The position numbers and the translations under genes are program-made. A stretch of 64,000 nucleotides of DNA from an uncultured Lachnospiraceae bacterium (GTDB taxonomy: Bacteria > Bacillota > Clostridia > Lachnospirales > Lachnospiraceae), in NCBI GenBank assembly GCA_900549995.1, contig URQQ01000007.1, forward strand, positions 37,766 through 101,765, read 5' to 3'. Each line of letters opens with the position of its first letter. Positions within the stretch are counted from its first letter, which is position 1. Below, piece after piece: positions 52,853-61,338 of the stretch. Under the pieces are notes generated by a model. The model made no database searches and had not been told where the DNA came from. It saw only the letters and a program-made list of their open reading frames with translations.

Positions 52853-53689
52853 ATGATAAGAAAGATAATAGAAAAATGCGGGAAAATATCGCAGCGCATG
52901 AATGAAGATCATACAGGAGCATATGCAGCACAGTCTGCTTTTTTTATTGTACTTTCACTTGTGCCGATTATATTGCTGCTGATTACCCTTGTACAGTTCA
53001 CGCCGGTGACAAAATCAGATGTCATTCTGGCCGTGAGAGAAGTATTTCCAAAATCATTCAATACGATGATTATTGATGTTGTACAGCAGGTCTATAATCA
53101 GTCGACCACCATCATTCCTGTTACGATTGTGGTAGCGATGTGGTCTGCCGGCCGCGGTGTGCTGTCAATGTCGAATGGTTTAAACAGTGTCTATGGAATC
53201 TGTGAGACAAGAAACTATATTTTTCTCAGAGTGCGCGCGACTATTTATACATTATTATTCATTATTTCGATTGTGCTTACCCTTGTTCTGCTCGTATTCG
53301 GAAATACACTGAGTGTGTTTGTTGACCAACATATTTCAAGTTTTTCAGAAGTGATGAATTTTATCATACAGATCAGAACAGTTCTGGTGTTCTGTGTACT
53401 CACGATGTTTTCCTCTGCGATTTACAGATTTCTTCCGAACAGAAAGGCGAGATTCCGCCATCAGATACCGGGCGGTATCTTTACTGCGGTAGGATGGCTG
53501 TTTGTCTCCTATATTTTCTCCATATACCTGAAGATTTTTAAAGGGTTTTCGACAATGTACGGGAGTCTTACGACGATCATGCTGGTCATGCTATGGCTGT
53601 ATTTCTGCATGTATATTATGCTGCTTGGCGGAGAACTGAATGTATTTTTAAGAGAAGCGCTGGAAGATGATTTTCGTGAAAGATCTTGA
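52853..53689 (+). CDS. YihY/BrkB family membrane protein
   Basis: 278 residues with six membrane helices (about 28-48, 85-105, 130-155, 175-195, 205-230, 240-262). The opening DHTGAYAAQSAFFIVLSLVPI and the central WSAGRGVLSMSNGLNSVYG are typical of the family once miscalled RNase BN; it is an integral membrane protein of unknown function. The stop codon overlaps the -35 box of the pheST promoter. Confidence 0.9.
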   Translation: MIRKIIEKCGKISQRMNEDHTGAYAAQSAFFIVLSLVPIILLLITLVQFTPVTKSDVILAVREVFPKSFNTMIIDVVQQVYNQSTTIIPVTIVVAMWSAGRGVLSMSNGLNSVYGICETRNYIFLRVRATIYTLLFIISIVLTLVLLVFGNTLSVFVDQHISSFSEVMNFIIQIRTVLVFCVLTMFSSAIYRFLPNRKARFRHQIPGGIFTAVGWLFVSYIFSIYLKIFKGFSTMYGSLTTIMLVMLWLYFCMYIMLLGGELNVFLREALEDDFRERS

Positions 53690-53714
53690 CAAGAACCGAC
53701 AGAATCGTTACAAT
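53686..53714 (+). promoter_or_regulatory. pheST promoter
   Basis: TTGACA (53686-53691), 17-bp spacer, TACAAT (53709-53714). The -35 box overlaps the yihY stop codon. The transcript begins near 53720 with the T-box leader. Confidence 0.85.
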
Positions 53715-53719
53715 GAGTA

Positions 53720-53990
53720 GGATTATTCAAATAAAACAAAAGCAGTGATTGTGTAAGTAGAGAACCATTTTCTAACAGAGAGAAGGAATCATAGGCTGAA
53801 AATTCCTTTTAGTTCAGATGGCAATTGAATTTCGCACAGGAGCTTCATTTCTGAACATACAGTTTTTGCGTTCAGTAGGAAATGACGTAAAATGCACGTT
53901 ACGCAGACTTAAGAGCCTGTACTTATACAGGAACTAGGGTGGTACCGCGAACAGACTTCGTCCCTTTTGGGGAGGAAGTTTTTCTTTTGC
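53720..53990 (+). promoter_or_regulatory. T-box leader of pheST
   Basis: A 364-bp non-coding stretch before pheS holds a ~270-nt leader. The T-box sequence AGGGTGGTACCGCG is at 53936-53949 and a terminator stem follows at 53956-53978 (CTTCGTCCC / GGGAGGAAG, one mismatch) with a T-rich tail. Stem I contains the AGTAGA and related motifs after 53755. A UUC triplet at 53831-53833, in AATTTCGCA, is the likely specifier, matching a Phe codon. Uncharged tRNA-Phe would pair with it and stabilise the antiterminator, so pheST would be induced by phenylalanine starvation. Confidence 0.9.
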
Positions 53991-54053
53991 CCAAAATGCA
54001 GTCAGGACGGCTCTTAAGCTGTGACAGGGTATAAAGCTGAAAGGAGATCAATA

Positions 54054-55073
54054 ATGAAAGAAGAATTAGAAAAAATCAAAGAAGAAGCCATGAAGCAGAT
54101 TCAGGACTCGGACGTTCTGGAGAAACTGAATGATGTGCGTGTAAAATTCCTTGGGAAAAAGGGAGAACTTACTTCGGTATTAAAAGGCATGAAAAATGTT
54201 GCGCCGGAGGAACGTCCGGCTGTCGGACAGCTTGTCAACGATACAAGGGCAGCAATTGAATCCATGATCGAGGAGACAAAAGCGAAACTTGAAAAAGCTG
54301 TCATGGAAGAAAAACTGAAACAGGAAGTGATTGACGTGACACTTCCGGCAAAGAAAAACAAAGTCGGCCACCGTCATCCGAATACGATCGCTCTTGAAGA
54401 AGTGGAGAGAATCTTCGTCGGAATGGGTTATGAAGTTGTGGAAGGGCCGGAAGTAGAGTATGATCTTTACAACTTTGAGAAGCTGAATATTCCGGAAGGA
54501 CATCCGGCCAAGGATGAGCAGGATACATTCTATATCAATAAAGAGATCGTGCTGAGAACACAGACTTCACCCGTGCAGGCAAGGGTCATGGAGCAGGGAA
54601 AACTTCCGATCCGTATGATCGCTCCGGGACGTGTGTTCCGTTCTGACGAAGTCGATGCGACACATTCCCCTTCATTCCATCAGATCGAAGGTCTTGTCAT
54701 CGACAAAAATATTTCATTTGCAGATTTGAAGGGAACGCTCGAAGTATTTGCAAAAGAACTGTTTGGACCGGAGACGAAGACGAAATTCCGTCCGCATCAT
54801 TTCCCATTTACTGAACCGAGTGCAGAGGTAGATGTGACGTGCTTTAAGTGCGGAGGCAAAGGATGCCGTTTCTGTAAAGGATCCGGATGGATTGAGATTC
54901 TTGGATGCGGTATGGTTCATCCTCACGTGCTCGAAATGTGCGGGATTGATCCGGAGGAATACAGCGGATTTGCGTTCGGTGTAGGTCTTGAGCGTATTGC
55001 GCTGCTGAAATATGAGATAGATGATATGAGACTGCTGTATGAAAATGATATCCGGTTTTTACGCCAGTTTTAA
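54054..55073 (+). CDS. pheS: Phenylalanyl-tRNA synthetase alpha chain
   Basis: 339 residues from ATG 54054, 7 nt after AAGGAG; an upstream in-frame ATG (54021) overlaps the T-box leader and has no site. The N-terminal coiled coil is followed by the class II core: motif 2 RMIAPGRVFRSDEVDATHSP and motif 3 GFAFGVGLERIALLKYE. Cys residues in CFKCGGKGCRFCKGSG are part of the normal PheS zinc-like insertion. It forms an alpha2-beta2 enzyme with PheT. Confidence 0.97.
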   Translation: MKEELEKIKEEAMKQIQDSDVLEKLNDVRVKFLGKKGELTSVLKGMKNVAPEERPAVGQLVNDTRAAIESMIEETKAKLEKAVMEEKLKQEVIDVTLPAKKNKVGHRHPNTIALEEVERIFVGMGYEVVEGPEVEYDLYNFEKLNIPEGHPAKDEQDTFYINKEIVLRTQTSPVQARVMEQGKLPIRMIAPGRVFRSDEVDATHSPSFHQIEGLVIDKNISFADLKGTLEVFAKELFGPETKTKFRPHHFPFTEPSAEVDVTCFKCGGKGCRFCKGSGWIEILGCGMVHPHVLEMCGIDPEEYSGFAFGVGLERIALLKYEIDDMRLLYENDIRFLRQF

Positions 55074-55091
55074 TGAAGGAGGACGAGCAAA

Positions 55092-57509
55092 ATGAATACA
55101 TCATTATCATGGATAAAAGCGTATGTTAAAGAGCTTGATGTGACAGCACAGGAATATACGGATGCGATGACATTATCAGGAACAAAGGTAGAAGGTTATG
55201 AAGTGCTGGATGCCGACCTTGATAAAATCGTGATCGGTCAGATTGAGAAAATAGAAAAACACCCGGATGCAGATAAACTGATTATCTGTCAGGTGAATGT
55301 TGGGACAGAGACTGTGCAGATTGTAACCGGTGCACCGAATGTCAAGGAAGGGGATAAGATTCCGGTTGTGCTTGACGGCGGAAGAGTAGCCGGAGGACAC
55401 GACGGCAAGAAGACACCTGGCGGAGTGAAGATTAAGAAGGGAAAACTCCGTGGGATTGAATCTTGCGGAATGATGTGCTCAATCGAAGAGCTGGGCTCTA
55501 CGAAAGACATGTACCCGGAATCACCGGAATTTGGGATCTATATCTTCGGAGAAGATGCAGTGGTAGGGGAAAGTGCAGTGAAGGCACTTGGACTTGACGA
55601 TGTAGTCTTCGAGTATGAGGTAACATCAAACCGTGTAGATTGTTACAGCGTGATTGGAATTGCAAGAGAAGCGGCAGCTACATTTGATAAGGAATTCATT
55701 CCTCCGGTTGTTACAGAGACTGGAAATGCAGAAGATGTCAATGATTATATTAAAGTAGAGGTGGAAAATGAAACATTATGTCCGCGCTACTGCGCACGTG
55801 TTGTCAAGAATATCAAGATCGGGCCGTCGCCTGAATGGATGCAGAGAAGACTTGCGTCTGTGGGAATCCGTCCGATCAATAATCTCGTGGATATTACAAA
55901 CTACGTGATGGAAGAGTATGGACAGCCGATGCATGCGTATGATCTGAGCACGATTTCAGGCAGTAAGATTGTCGTAAAGACAGCAGAGAAAGGTGATACT
56001 TTCGTAACACTTGACGGACAGGAGAGGACACTGGATGATGATGTGCTGATGATCTGTGACGGCGAGAAACCGATCGGTATCGCAGGGATCATGGGCGGTG
56101 AGAACTCCATGATTACAGATAACGTGCAGACAATGCTGTTCGAAGCTGCATGTTTTGATGGAGTAAATATCCGTAAATCAAGCAAAAAGGTGGGGCTTCG
56201 TACAGATGCTTCCGGTAAGTTCGAAAAAGGGCTTGATCCGAACAACGCGAAAGAGGCAATTGACCGTGCGTGCCAGCTGGTAGAAGAGATGGGCGCAGGT
56301 GAAGTTGTCGGCGGTACTGTGGATGTGTATGCGAAGAAACGTGAACCGGTCAGAATTCCATTTGACGCAGAGAAGATCAACAACATGCTTGGAACAAAGA
56401 TCAGTGAAGAGACAATGCTTGGATACTTCAAAAAACTGGAACTTGGTTATGATGCAGAGACGAAAGAAGTGATCGCTCCGACATTCCGCCAGGATCTGGA
56501 ACGTCCGGCAGATATTGCAGAAGAAGTGGCAAGATTCTTCGGGTATGACAATATTCCTACGACACTTCCAAAGGGAGAAGCGACAACCGGTAAATTATCA
56601 TACAAGCTCCGTGTAGAAGAAGTTGCGAAAGACATCGCAGAATTCTGCGGTTTCAGCCAGGGCATGACGTACTCATTCGAAAGCCCGAAAGTATTCGATA
56701 AATTATTGCTGGAAGAAGATTCAAAACTTCGTGAAACAGTTCAGATTACGAATCCGCTCGGGGAAGACTTCAGTGTGATGAGAACAACATCTCTGAACGG
56801 GATGCTGACATCTCTCGCGACCAATTATAATAGAAGAAACAAAGATGTACGTCTCTATGAACTTGGAAATATCTATCTGCCGAAACAGCTTCCTCTCACA
56901 GAACTTCCGGAAGAGAGAATGCAGTTTACACTTGGAATGTATGGAGAAGGTGATTTCTTCAGCATGAAAGGGGTAGTGGAAGAATTCTTTGACAAGATCG
57001 GAATGCACGAAAAAGAAGTGTATGATCCGAAGGCAGGAAAGACATTCCTTCACCCGGGACGCCAGGCGAATATCATCTACGATGGCAAGGTATGCGGTTA
57101 TCTGGGTGAGGTACATCCGGCAGTGGCGAAAAACTATGGCATCGGCACAAGCGCATATGTGGCAGTCATTGATATGCCGGTGATTATGGAATACGCAACC
57201 TTCGACAGGAAGTATTCAGGAATTGCCAAATACCCGGCTGTGACAAGGGACATCAGCATGACAGTGCCGAAGGGAATCCTTGTGGGACAGATTGAAGATG
57301 TCATTGAAAAGAAGGGCGGAAAATATCTGGAAAGTTACGAACTGTTTGATCTCTATGAGGGTGCACAGATTCAGGCTGGATACAAGTCCGTTGCATATTC
57401 CATTGTATTCCGTGCAAAAGATAAGACTTTGGAAGAAGCGGATGTGACAGAGGCAATGAATAAGATTCTTTCAGCATTGGAAGACCTTGGTATCACATTG
57501 CGTAAATAA
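55092..57509 (+). CDS. pheT: Phenylalanyl-tRNA synthetase beta chain
   Basis: 805 residues, full length for bacterial PheT. The N-terminal tRNA-binding (OB-fold) domain (QIEKIEKHPDADKLIICQVN), the B3/B4 editing module (RCARVVKNI-type region), the B5 domain and the C-terminal anticodon-binding FDX-ACB domain (AKYPAVTRDISMTVPKG) are present in order. It starts 19 bp after pheS, behind GAAGGAGG. Confidence 0.97.
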   Translation: MNTSLSWIKAYVKELDVTAQEYTDAMTLSGTKVEGYEVLDADLDKIVIGQIEKIEKHPDADKLIICQVNVGTETVQIVTGAPNVKEGDKIPVVLDGGRVAGGHDGKKTPGGVKIKKGKLRGIESCGMMCSIEELGSTKDMYPESPEFGIYIFGEDAVVGESAVKALGLDDVVFEYEVTSNRVDCYSVIGIAREAAATFDKEFIPPVVTETGNAEDVNDYIKVEVENETLCPRYCARVVKNIKIGPSPEWMQRRLASVGIRPINNLVDITNYVMEEYGQPMHAYDLSTISGSKIVVKTAEKGDTFVTLDGQERTLDDDVLMICDGEKPIGIAGIMGGENSMITDNVQTMLFEAACFDGVNIRKSSKKVGLRTDASGKFEKGLDPNNAKEAIDRACQLVEEMGAGEVVGGTVDVYAKKREPVRIPFDAEKINNMLGTKISEETMLGYFKKLELGYDAETKEVIAPTFRQDLERPADIAEEVARFFGYDNIPTTLPKGEATTGKLSYKLRVEEVAKDIAEFCGFSQGMTYSFESPKVFDKLLLEEDSKLRETVQITNPLGEDFSVMRTTSLNGMLTSLATNYNRRNKDVRLYELGNIYLPKQLPLTELPEERMQFTLGMYGEGDFFSMKGVVEEFFDKIGMHEKEVYDPKAGKTFLHPGRQANIIYDGKVCGYLGEVHPAVAKNYGIGTSAYVAVIDMPVIMEYATFDRKYSGIAKYPAVTRDISMTVPKGILVGQIEDVIEKKGGKYLESYELFDLYEGAQIQAGYKSVAYSIVFRAKDKTLEEADVTEAMNKILSALEDLGITLRK

Positions 57510-57518
57510 TATACTTGA

Positions 57519-57560
57519 GCGTGTCTGGGAATTGTTGTACTGGATTTCCCGGACACGCTT
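57519..57560 (+). terminator. Possible terminator after pheT
   Basis: Stem GCGTGTCTGGGAA / TTTCCCGGACACGC (57519-57558, one G-U) followed by a short T run. It lies between pheT and queA. Confidence 0.6.
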
Positions 57561-57587
57561 TCAATAGTCAGGAGGGAATGTCTCGTG

Positions 57588-58613
57588 ATGAAACGGGAAG
57601 ATTTTAATTATGAACTGCCGGAAGAACTGATTGCCCAGGATCCTCTTTTGGACCGCTCAAGTTCCAGGCTGATGGTACTTGATAAAGAGACAGGAAAGAC
57701 AGAGCATCATGTGTTTAAAGACATCATTCAATATCTGGAGCCGGGAGACTGTCTTGTAATCAATGACACAAAGGTGATTCCGGCAAGGCTGATTGGTTCG
57801 AAAGTCGGAACAGAAGCAAAGATTGAAGTGCTTCTTCTGAAGCGTGGAGACAATGATGTCTGGGAGACGCTTGTAAAGCCGGGAAAGAAGGCAAAACCAG
57901 GTACCAGAATCAGTTTTGGCGATGGGATTCTGGTTGGAGAAGTGATCGATGTTGTGGATGAGGGAAACCGACTCATCAAATTCGAGTATGAAGGAATTTT
58001 TGAGGAAATACTGGACCGGCTTGGACAGATGCCGCTTCCTCCTTATATTACACATCAGCTGGAGGATCAGAACCGTTATCAGACGGTCTATGCCACACAC
58101 AGCGGGTCAGCGGCCGCACCGACAGCAGGGCTTCATTTTACGCCGGAACTTCTGAAAGAAATCGAAGAAAAAGGTGTGAACATTGCAAGAATCACACTTC
58201 ACGTGGGGCTTGGGACTTTCCGGCCTGTGAAGGTGGAAAATATACTGGACCATCACATGCACTCGGAATTCTATATGATTGATGAAGAGGCAGCAGGAAA
58301 GATCAATCAGGCGAAAGCGGACGGCAAAAGAGTCATTGCGGTAGGGACGACAAGCTGCAGGACGATTGAGTCTGCGGCGGAAGAGGATGGAACGGTGGCA
58401 GTGTCAAGCGGATGGACAGAGATTTTCATCTACCCGGGGTATCAGTTCAAGATTCTGGACTGTCTGATCACAAACTTCCATCTGCCGGAATCAACACTGA
58501 TTATGCTGGTGTCAGCGCTTGCGGGAAGAGAACATGTGCTGGCAGCATATGAGGAGGCTGTGAAGGAGAGGTATCGGTTCTTCAGTTTTGGGGACGCAAT
58601 GCTGATTGTATAA
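57588..58613 (+). CDS. queA: tRNA preQ1(34) S-adenosylmethionine ribosyltransferase-isomerase
   Basis: 341 residues from ATG 57588; a GTG three bases earlier is as close to the GGAGGG site (57571-57576). QueA signatures are visible: the N-terminal YELPEELIAQDPL, the central FNDT/VINDTKVIPARL and the C-terminal LITNFHLPESTLIMLVSALAGRE. It transfers ribose from SAM to preQ1 in tRNA to give epoxyqueuosine. It stands alone between two hairpins; the rest of the queuosine pathway is not here. Confidence 0.95.
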   Translation: MKREDFNYELPEELIAQDPLLDRSSSRLMVLDKETGKTEHHVFKDIIQYLEPGDCLVINDTKVIPARLIGSKVGTEAKIEVLLLKRGDNDVWETLVKPGKKAKPGTRISFGDGILVGEVIDVVDEGNRLIKFEYEGIFEEILDRLGQMPLPPYITHQLEDQNRYQTVYATHSGSAAAPTAGLHFTPELLKEIEEKGVNIARITLHVGLGTFRPVKVENILDHHMHSEFYMIDEEAAGKINQAKADGKRVIAVGTTSCRTIESAAEEDGTVAVSSGWTEIFIYPGYQFKILDCLITNFHLPESTLIMLVSALAGREHVLAAYEEAVKERYRFFSFGDAMLIV

Positions 58614-58658
58614 AAGCAGATGGTAATTACTAATTTATTCCGTGATAAAAGGCTGCAG

Positions 58659-58700
58659 AAAACGGCAACGACATCGTGTTGATGTTGCTGCCGTTTTTCT
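58659..58700 (+). terminator. queA terminator
   Basis: A 17-bp stem (58659-58675 with 58681-58697, one mismatch and one G-U), then T-rich sequence. It separates queA from the convergent AraC gene. Confidence 0.8.
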
Positions 58701-58850
58701 TTTCACAATTATTGTATAAGGTTAGTGAAATCTAAGAAAAGAAAGTAAAATTCCTGTCATTTTGCTGACAGCACTGAATGATGCTGTGCACATTCTTGCC
58801 TTCGTAGATTCGAGGGCTGGCAGATCAAAGAGGGTGAACACAAAACATGA

Positions 58851-59822
58851 TTACTTTCGCCTTGCCATCTTTCGATATTCTATGGGGAGTATTCCTGTAC
58901 TTTTACGAAATAATTCTGCAAACCGGCTGGAGGTGGAATAGCCGATCATTTCCGCGATCTGCCCCATTGTGAAATCCGTGTCTATGAGCAAATGCTCTGC
59001 CTGGCTCATGCGGCGCTGCTGGATATATTCTGTGACCGTACATCCCTGTAACTGCTTGAATGTTACTTTTAATTTTGTTGTCCCCATACAGGCTATTTTA
59101 GCCAAACGCTCCAACGGGATATCAAAGGCATAATGATCGTTCAGATAAGCAATGACATTTTCTAATCTGGCAACATCCTGTTTTGTCAGCTGCTTTTCCT
59201 CACGCTTCCTCATTTTTCTGTGCTCTTCAACGACGAGGGAAACAGCTTCCGTGGCTTTTGCCTCATAAAAAAGGCTGGCAGCAATACCTTCCCCGCGATA
59301 ATTTTTCACTTCATAAAGCAGCTTGGACATTGCGGGGAAGTTCATTGTCTGGTCAATCTCTTTAAATGCTGCAAGAGGGCTGACATACTCTCCCGGATAT
59401 TGCTTTTTCAGATAATCCTCATAGTATGCTGGCATGATCTCAATACCGATGGAACGGATTGGGATTTTTTTGTGGATCAGTGCTTTGTAGGGTTTATGCC
59501 CCCCTACAAGAGTTTTGATGCAGCCAGCTGAGAGGCGCCGGTAAGGATCCAGTTCCTCTCCGGAAATAGATTCATATAATGTAATGCTTAAACACTCCGG
59601 CAGATGAAATTCCATGAAAAAATCATCGTGGAAATAGAAATCATGGATCTTAATGTCATACAAGTTTTTTTGTGCATAGACCCAATAAAACCCCTCCCCA
59701 AATTCCGAGGAAAGTTTAAAGCAATGCCCGGCAGGATTGAAATTTTTATTGTTCTTTGCAGGATCAAAATGATTTCCTGTCAGCAGTGGTTCGTAATAAT
59801 CAGTAAGTATCTTACTGTCCAA
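58851..59822 (-). CDS. AraC-family transcriptional regulator
   Basis: 323 residues from a TTG at 59822, chosen because GGAGG (59834-59830 on the minus strand) lies 7 nt upstream; a longer version from ATG 59885 has no ribosome site. The C-terminus carries two helix-turn-helix motifs (LERLAKIACMGTTKLKVTFKQ and DFTMGQIAEMIGYSTSSRFAELF) typical of AraC proteins. The N-terminal ~200 residues are a putative ligand or partner domain without a recognised family. It is divergent from the ECF transporter operon, 186 bp away, and probably controls it (inference). Confidence 0.88.
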   Translation of the reverse strand: MDSKILTDYYEPLLTGNHFDPAKNNKNFNPAGHCFKLSSEFGEGFYWVYAQKNLYDIKIHDFYFHDDFFMEFHLPECLSITLYESISGEELDPYRRLSAGCIKTLVGGHKPYKALIHKKIPIRSIGIEIMPAYYEDYLKKQYPGEYVSPLAAFKEIDQTMNFPAMSKLLYEVKNYRGEGIAASLFYEAKATEAVSLVVEEHRKMRKREEKQLTKQDVARLENVIAYLNDHYAFDIPLERLAKIACMGTTKLKVTFKQLQGCTVTEYIQQRRMSQAEHLLIDTDFTMGQIAEMIGYSTSSRFAELFRKSTGILPIEYRKMARRK

Positions 59823-59929
59823 ATTATGGCCTCCTTGCAACGATTGGACGAATTTATGAAACGAAAAGACATAATTTACCATCATGTATTGCGATTCATC
59901 TTCAAATTGAGTATTGTTATCAGGTGAAG

Positions 59930-59947
59930 TTAGTTAGTGCTAATTGA
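59930..59947. promoter_or_regulatory. DtxR-like palindrome upstream of the ECF operon
   Basis: TTAGTTAGTGCTAATTGA contains a perfect 10-bp core TTAGTGCTAA and an extra TTAG phased 4 bp upstream. It resembles DtxR/IdeR-type metal-repressor boxes (TTAGGTTAGNCTAACCTAA) only partly. A second inverted repeat (CGGTT-GGTC-AACCG) lies near 59970-59983, close to the ribosome site of the S-component gene. Confidence 0.4.
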
Positions 59948-60007
59948 AAATATGATAACAGATTTCAGGCGGTTGGTCAACCGGTCTGAACACAAGGAGG
60001 AAGTTTT

Positions 60008-60619
60008 ATGAACAATCAAACTAAAGTAACCACAAAAGGTTTATCCGTTAAAGATTTAGTCACCACAGGTATTTTTACTGCCATGTTTTTGGTATTTACG
60101 CTGGTGGGCGGAATCTTTTTTGCACCGAATCCCGTACTTACTTTTTATATGCCGATAGGCAGTGCCCTGCTTTGCGGCCCGATCTATCTTCTGATGGTAG
60201 CTAAGGTACAAAAGCGCTGGAGTGTGGCAATTCTCGGTATCCTGATGGGGATCATCATGTTTGCGGCGGGTATGCACTGGGCCTATTCTCTTGGATTTAT
60301 CCTTATGGGGATCATTGCAGACCTTGTAGCTGGCCTGGGACAGTACAGGAGCAAAAAAGTGAATATCATTTCCTATATGCTTCTCTGCCTTGGCGGTACC
60401 GGTTCCTATCTTGTCTTTTTTGCCAATCCCGGCAGCTGGGCAAAAACAATGCTTGGGAATGGGACGGAGCAGGGATATATTGATACGATGCAGGAGACGG
60501 GAAATACATGGATTTTAACCATCATGATCGTCGGAACGCTGGCAGCAGCGGCGGTCAGTGCTTTTGCCGGCTATAAAATGCTGAAAAAGCAGTTTGAAAA
60601 GGCAGGGATCACGGCGTGA
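60008..60619 (+). CDS. MptD-type ECF transporter substrate-binding (S) component
   Basis: 203 residues with about six membrane helices. The opening SVKDLVTTGIFTAMFLVFTLVGG, PIYLLMVAKVQKRWSVAILG and the AGYKMLKKQFEKAGI end are typical of the Trep_Strep/MptD family of S components. In ECF systems the S component binds the ligand and docks on the T component. AAGGAGG precedes ATG 60008. The substrate is unknown; the operon context hints at a metal or metallophore. Confidence 0.85.
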   Translation: MNNQTKVTTKGLSVKDLVTTGIFTAMFLVFTLVGGIFFAPNPVLTFYMPIGSALLCGPIYLLMVAKVQKRWSVAILGILMGIIMFAAGMHWAYSLGFILMGIIADLVAGLGQYRSKKVNIISYMLLCLGGTGSYLVFFANPGSWAKTMLGNGTEQGYIDTMQETGNTWILTIMIVGTLAAAAVSAFAGYKMLKKQFEKAGITA

Positions 60620-61338
60620 TGAGCGGAAGAGAGAAAAAAGGGCTTTGGCTTGACCCGCGGACAAAACTCATTCTTATTTTAATTTGTGTGCTGACGTCCA
60701 TGTCTGCGCCTACACTCACATACCAGTTTGGTGTTGTTCTTCTGATCGCATTATTGGGCGTGTGCTGCGGTAAATGGAAATATGCCATGAAAGGTGTCTT
60801 TTTTTACACAGTAGTATATGTATTTACGGTATGGTCTATGTCAGCTATGACGGGGACTTTGCGTACTATGTTTGTGGCGTTTCTCGGTCTGTTCCATAAA
60901 GTGTATGCTTGTGGGATGCTGGCGGGCATTGTCTTTTCCACTACGAAAGTGAGTGAGTTTTTATCAGCTATGAATCGCATCCATGCGCCAAAGAAACTCG
61001 TGATTCCATTGGCGGTTATGCTGCGCTACATACCCACGATCCAGGAAGACTGGCACTATATTAAGGATGCTATGAGAATGAGGGATGTTGCACCATCATT
61101 CAAGGGGTTTCTCACGGATCCGGGAATGGCTGTGGAGTGCATTTACGTTCCCCTGATGATGGCGGCCTCAAAAGCAGCAGATGAGCTTTCCATCGCCTCT
61201 GTCACACGCGGGATTGAAAATCCAAAACCGCGGACTTGTCTGGTTCAGATAAAATTTAGCATATTTGATGGGGCTGTTATCGCAGCAGCACTTGCATTCT
61301 TTGGCTTTGGACAATATTTAAGAGGGGGTGGCCTGTAG
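60619..61338 (+). CDS. ECF transporter T (transmembrane) component
   Basis: 239 residues from ATG 60619, overlapping the preceding stop by 1 nt (TGATG); a GTG three bases upstream is possible. It has about five membrane helices, and the coupling motifs are present: AMRMRDVAP and, near the C-terminus, ASVTRGIENP, of the kind (ARG-like) that bind the ECF ATPases. It couples the S component to the ATPase. The next gene begins 1 bp after its stop. Confidence 0.9.
   Translation: MSGREKKGLWLDPRTKLILILICVLTSMSAPTLTYQFGVVLLIALLGVCCGKWKYAMKGVFFYTVVYVFTVWSMSAMTGTLRTMFVAFLGLFHKVYACGMLAGIVFSTTKVSEFLSAMNRIHAPKKLVIPLAVMLRYIPTIQEDWHYIKDAMRMRDVAPSFKGFLTDPGMAVECIYVPLMMAASKAADELSIASVTRGIENPKPRTCLVQIKFSIFDGAVIAAALAFFGFGQYLRGGGL

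Noticed and set aside
59823..59885. ATG start of the AraC gene at 59885
   Set aside because: No ribosome site precedes it, whereas TTG 59822 has GGAGG at 7 nt. It cannot be fully excluded.
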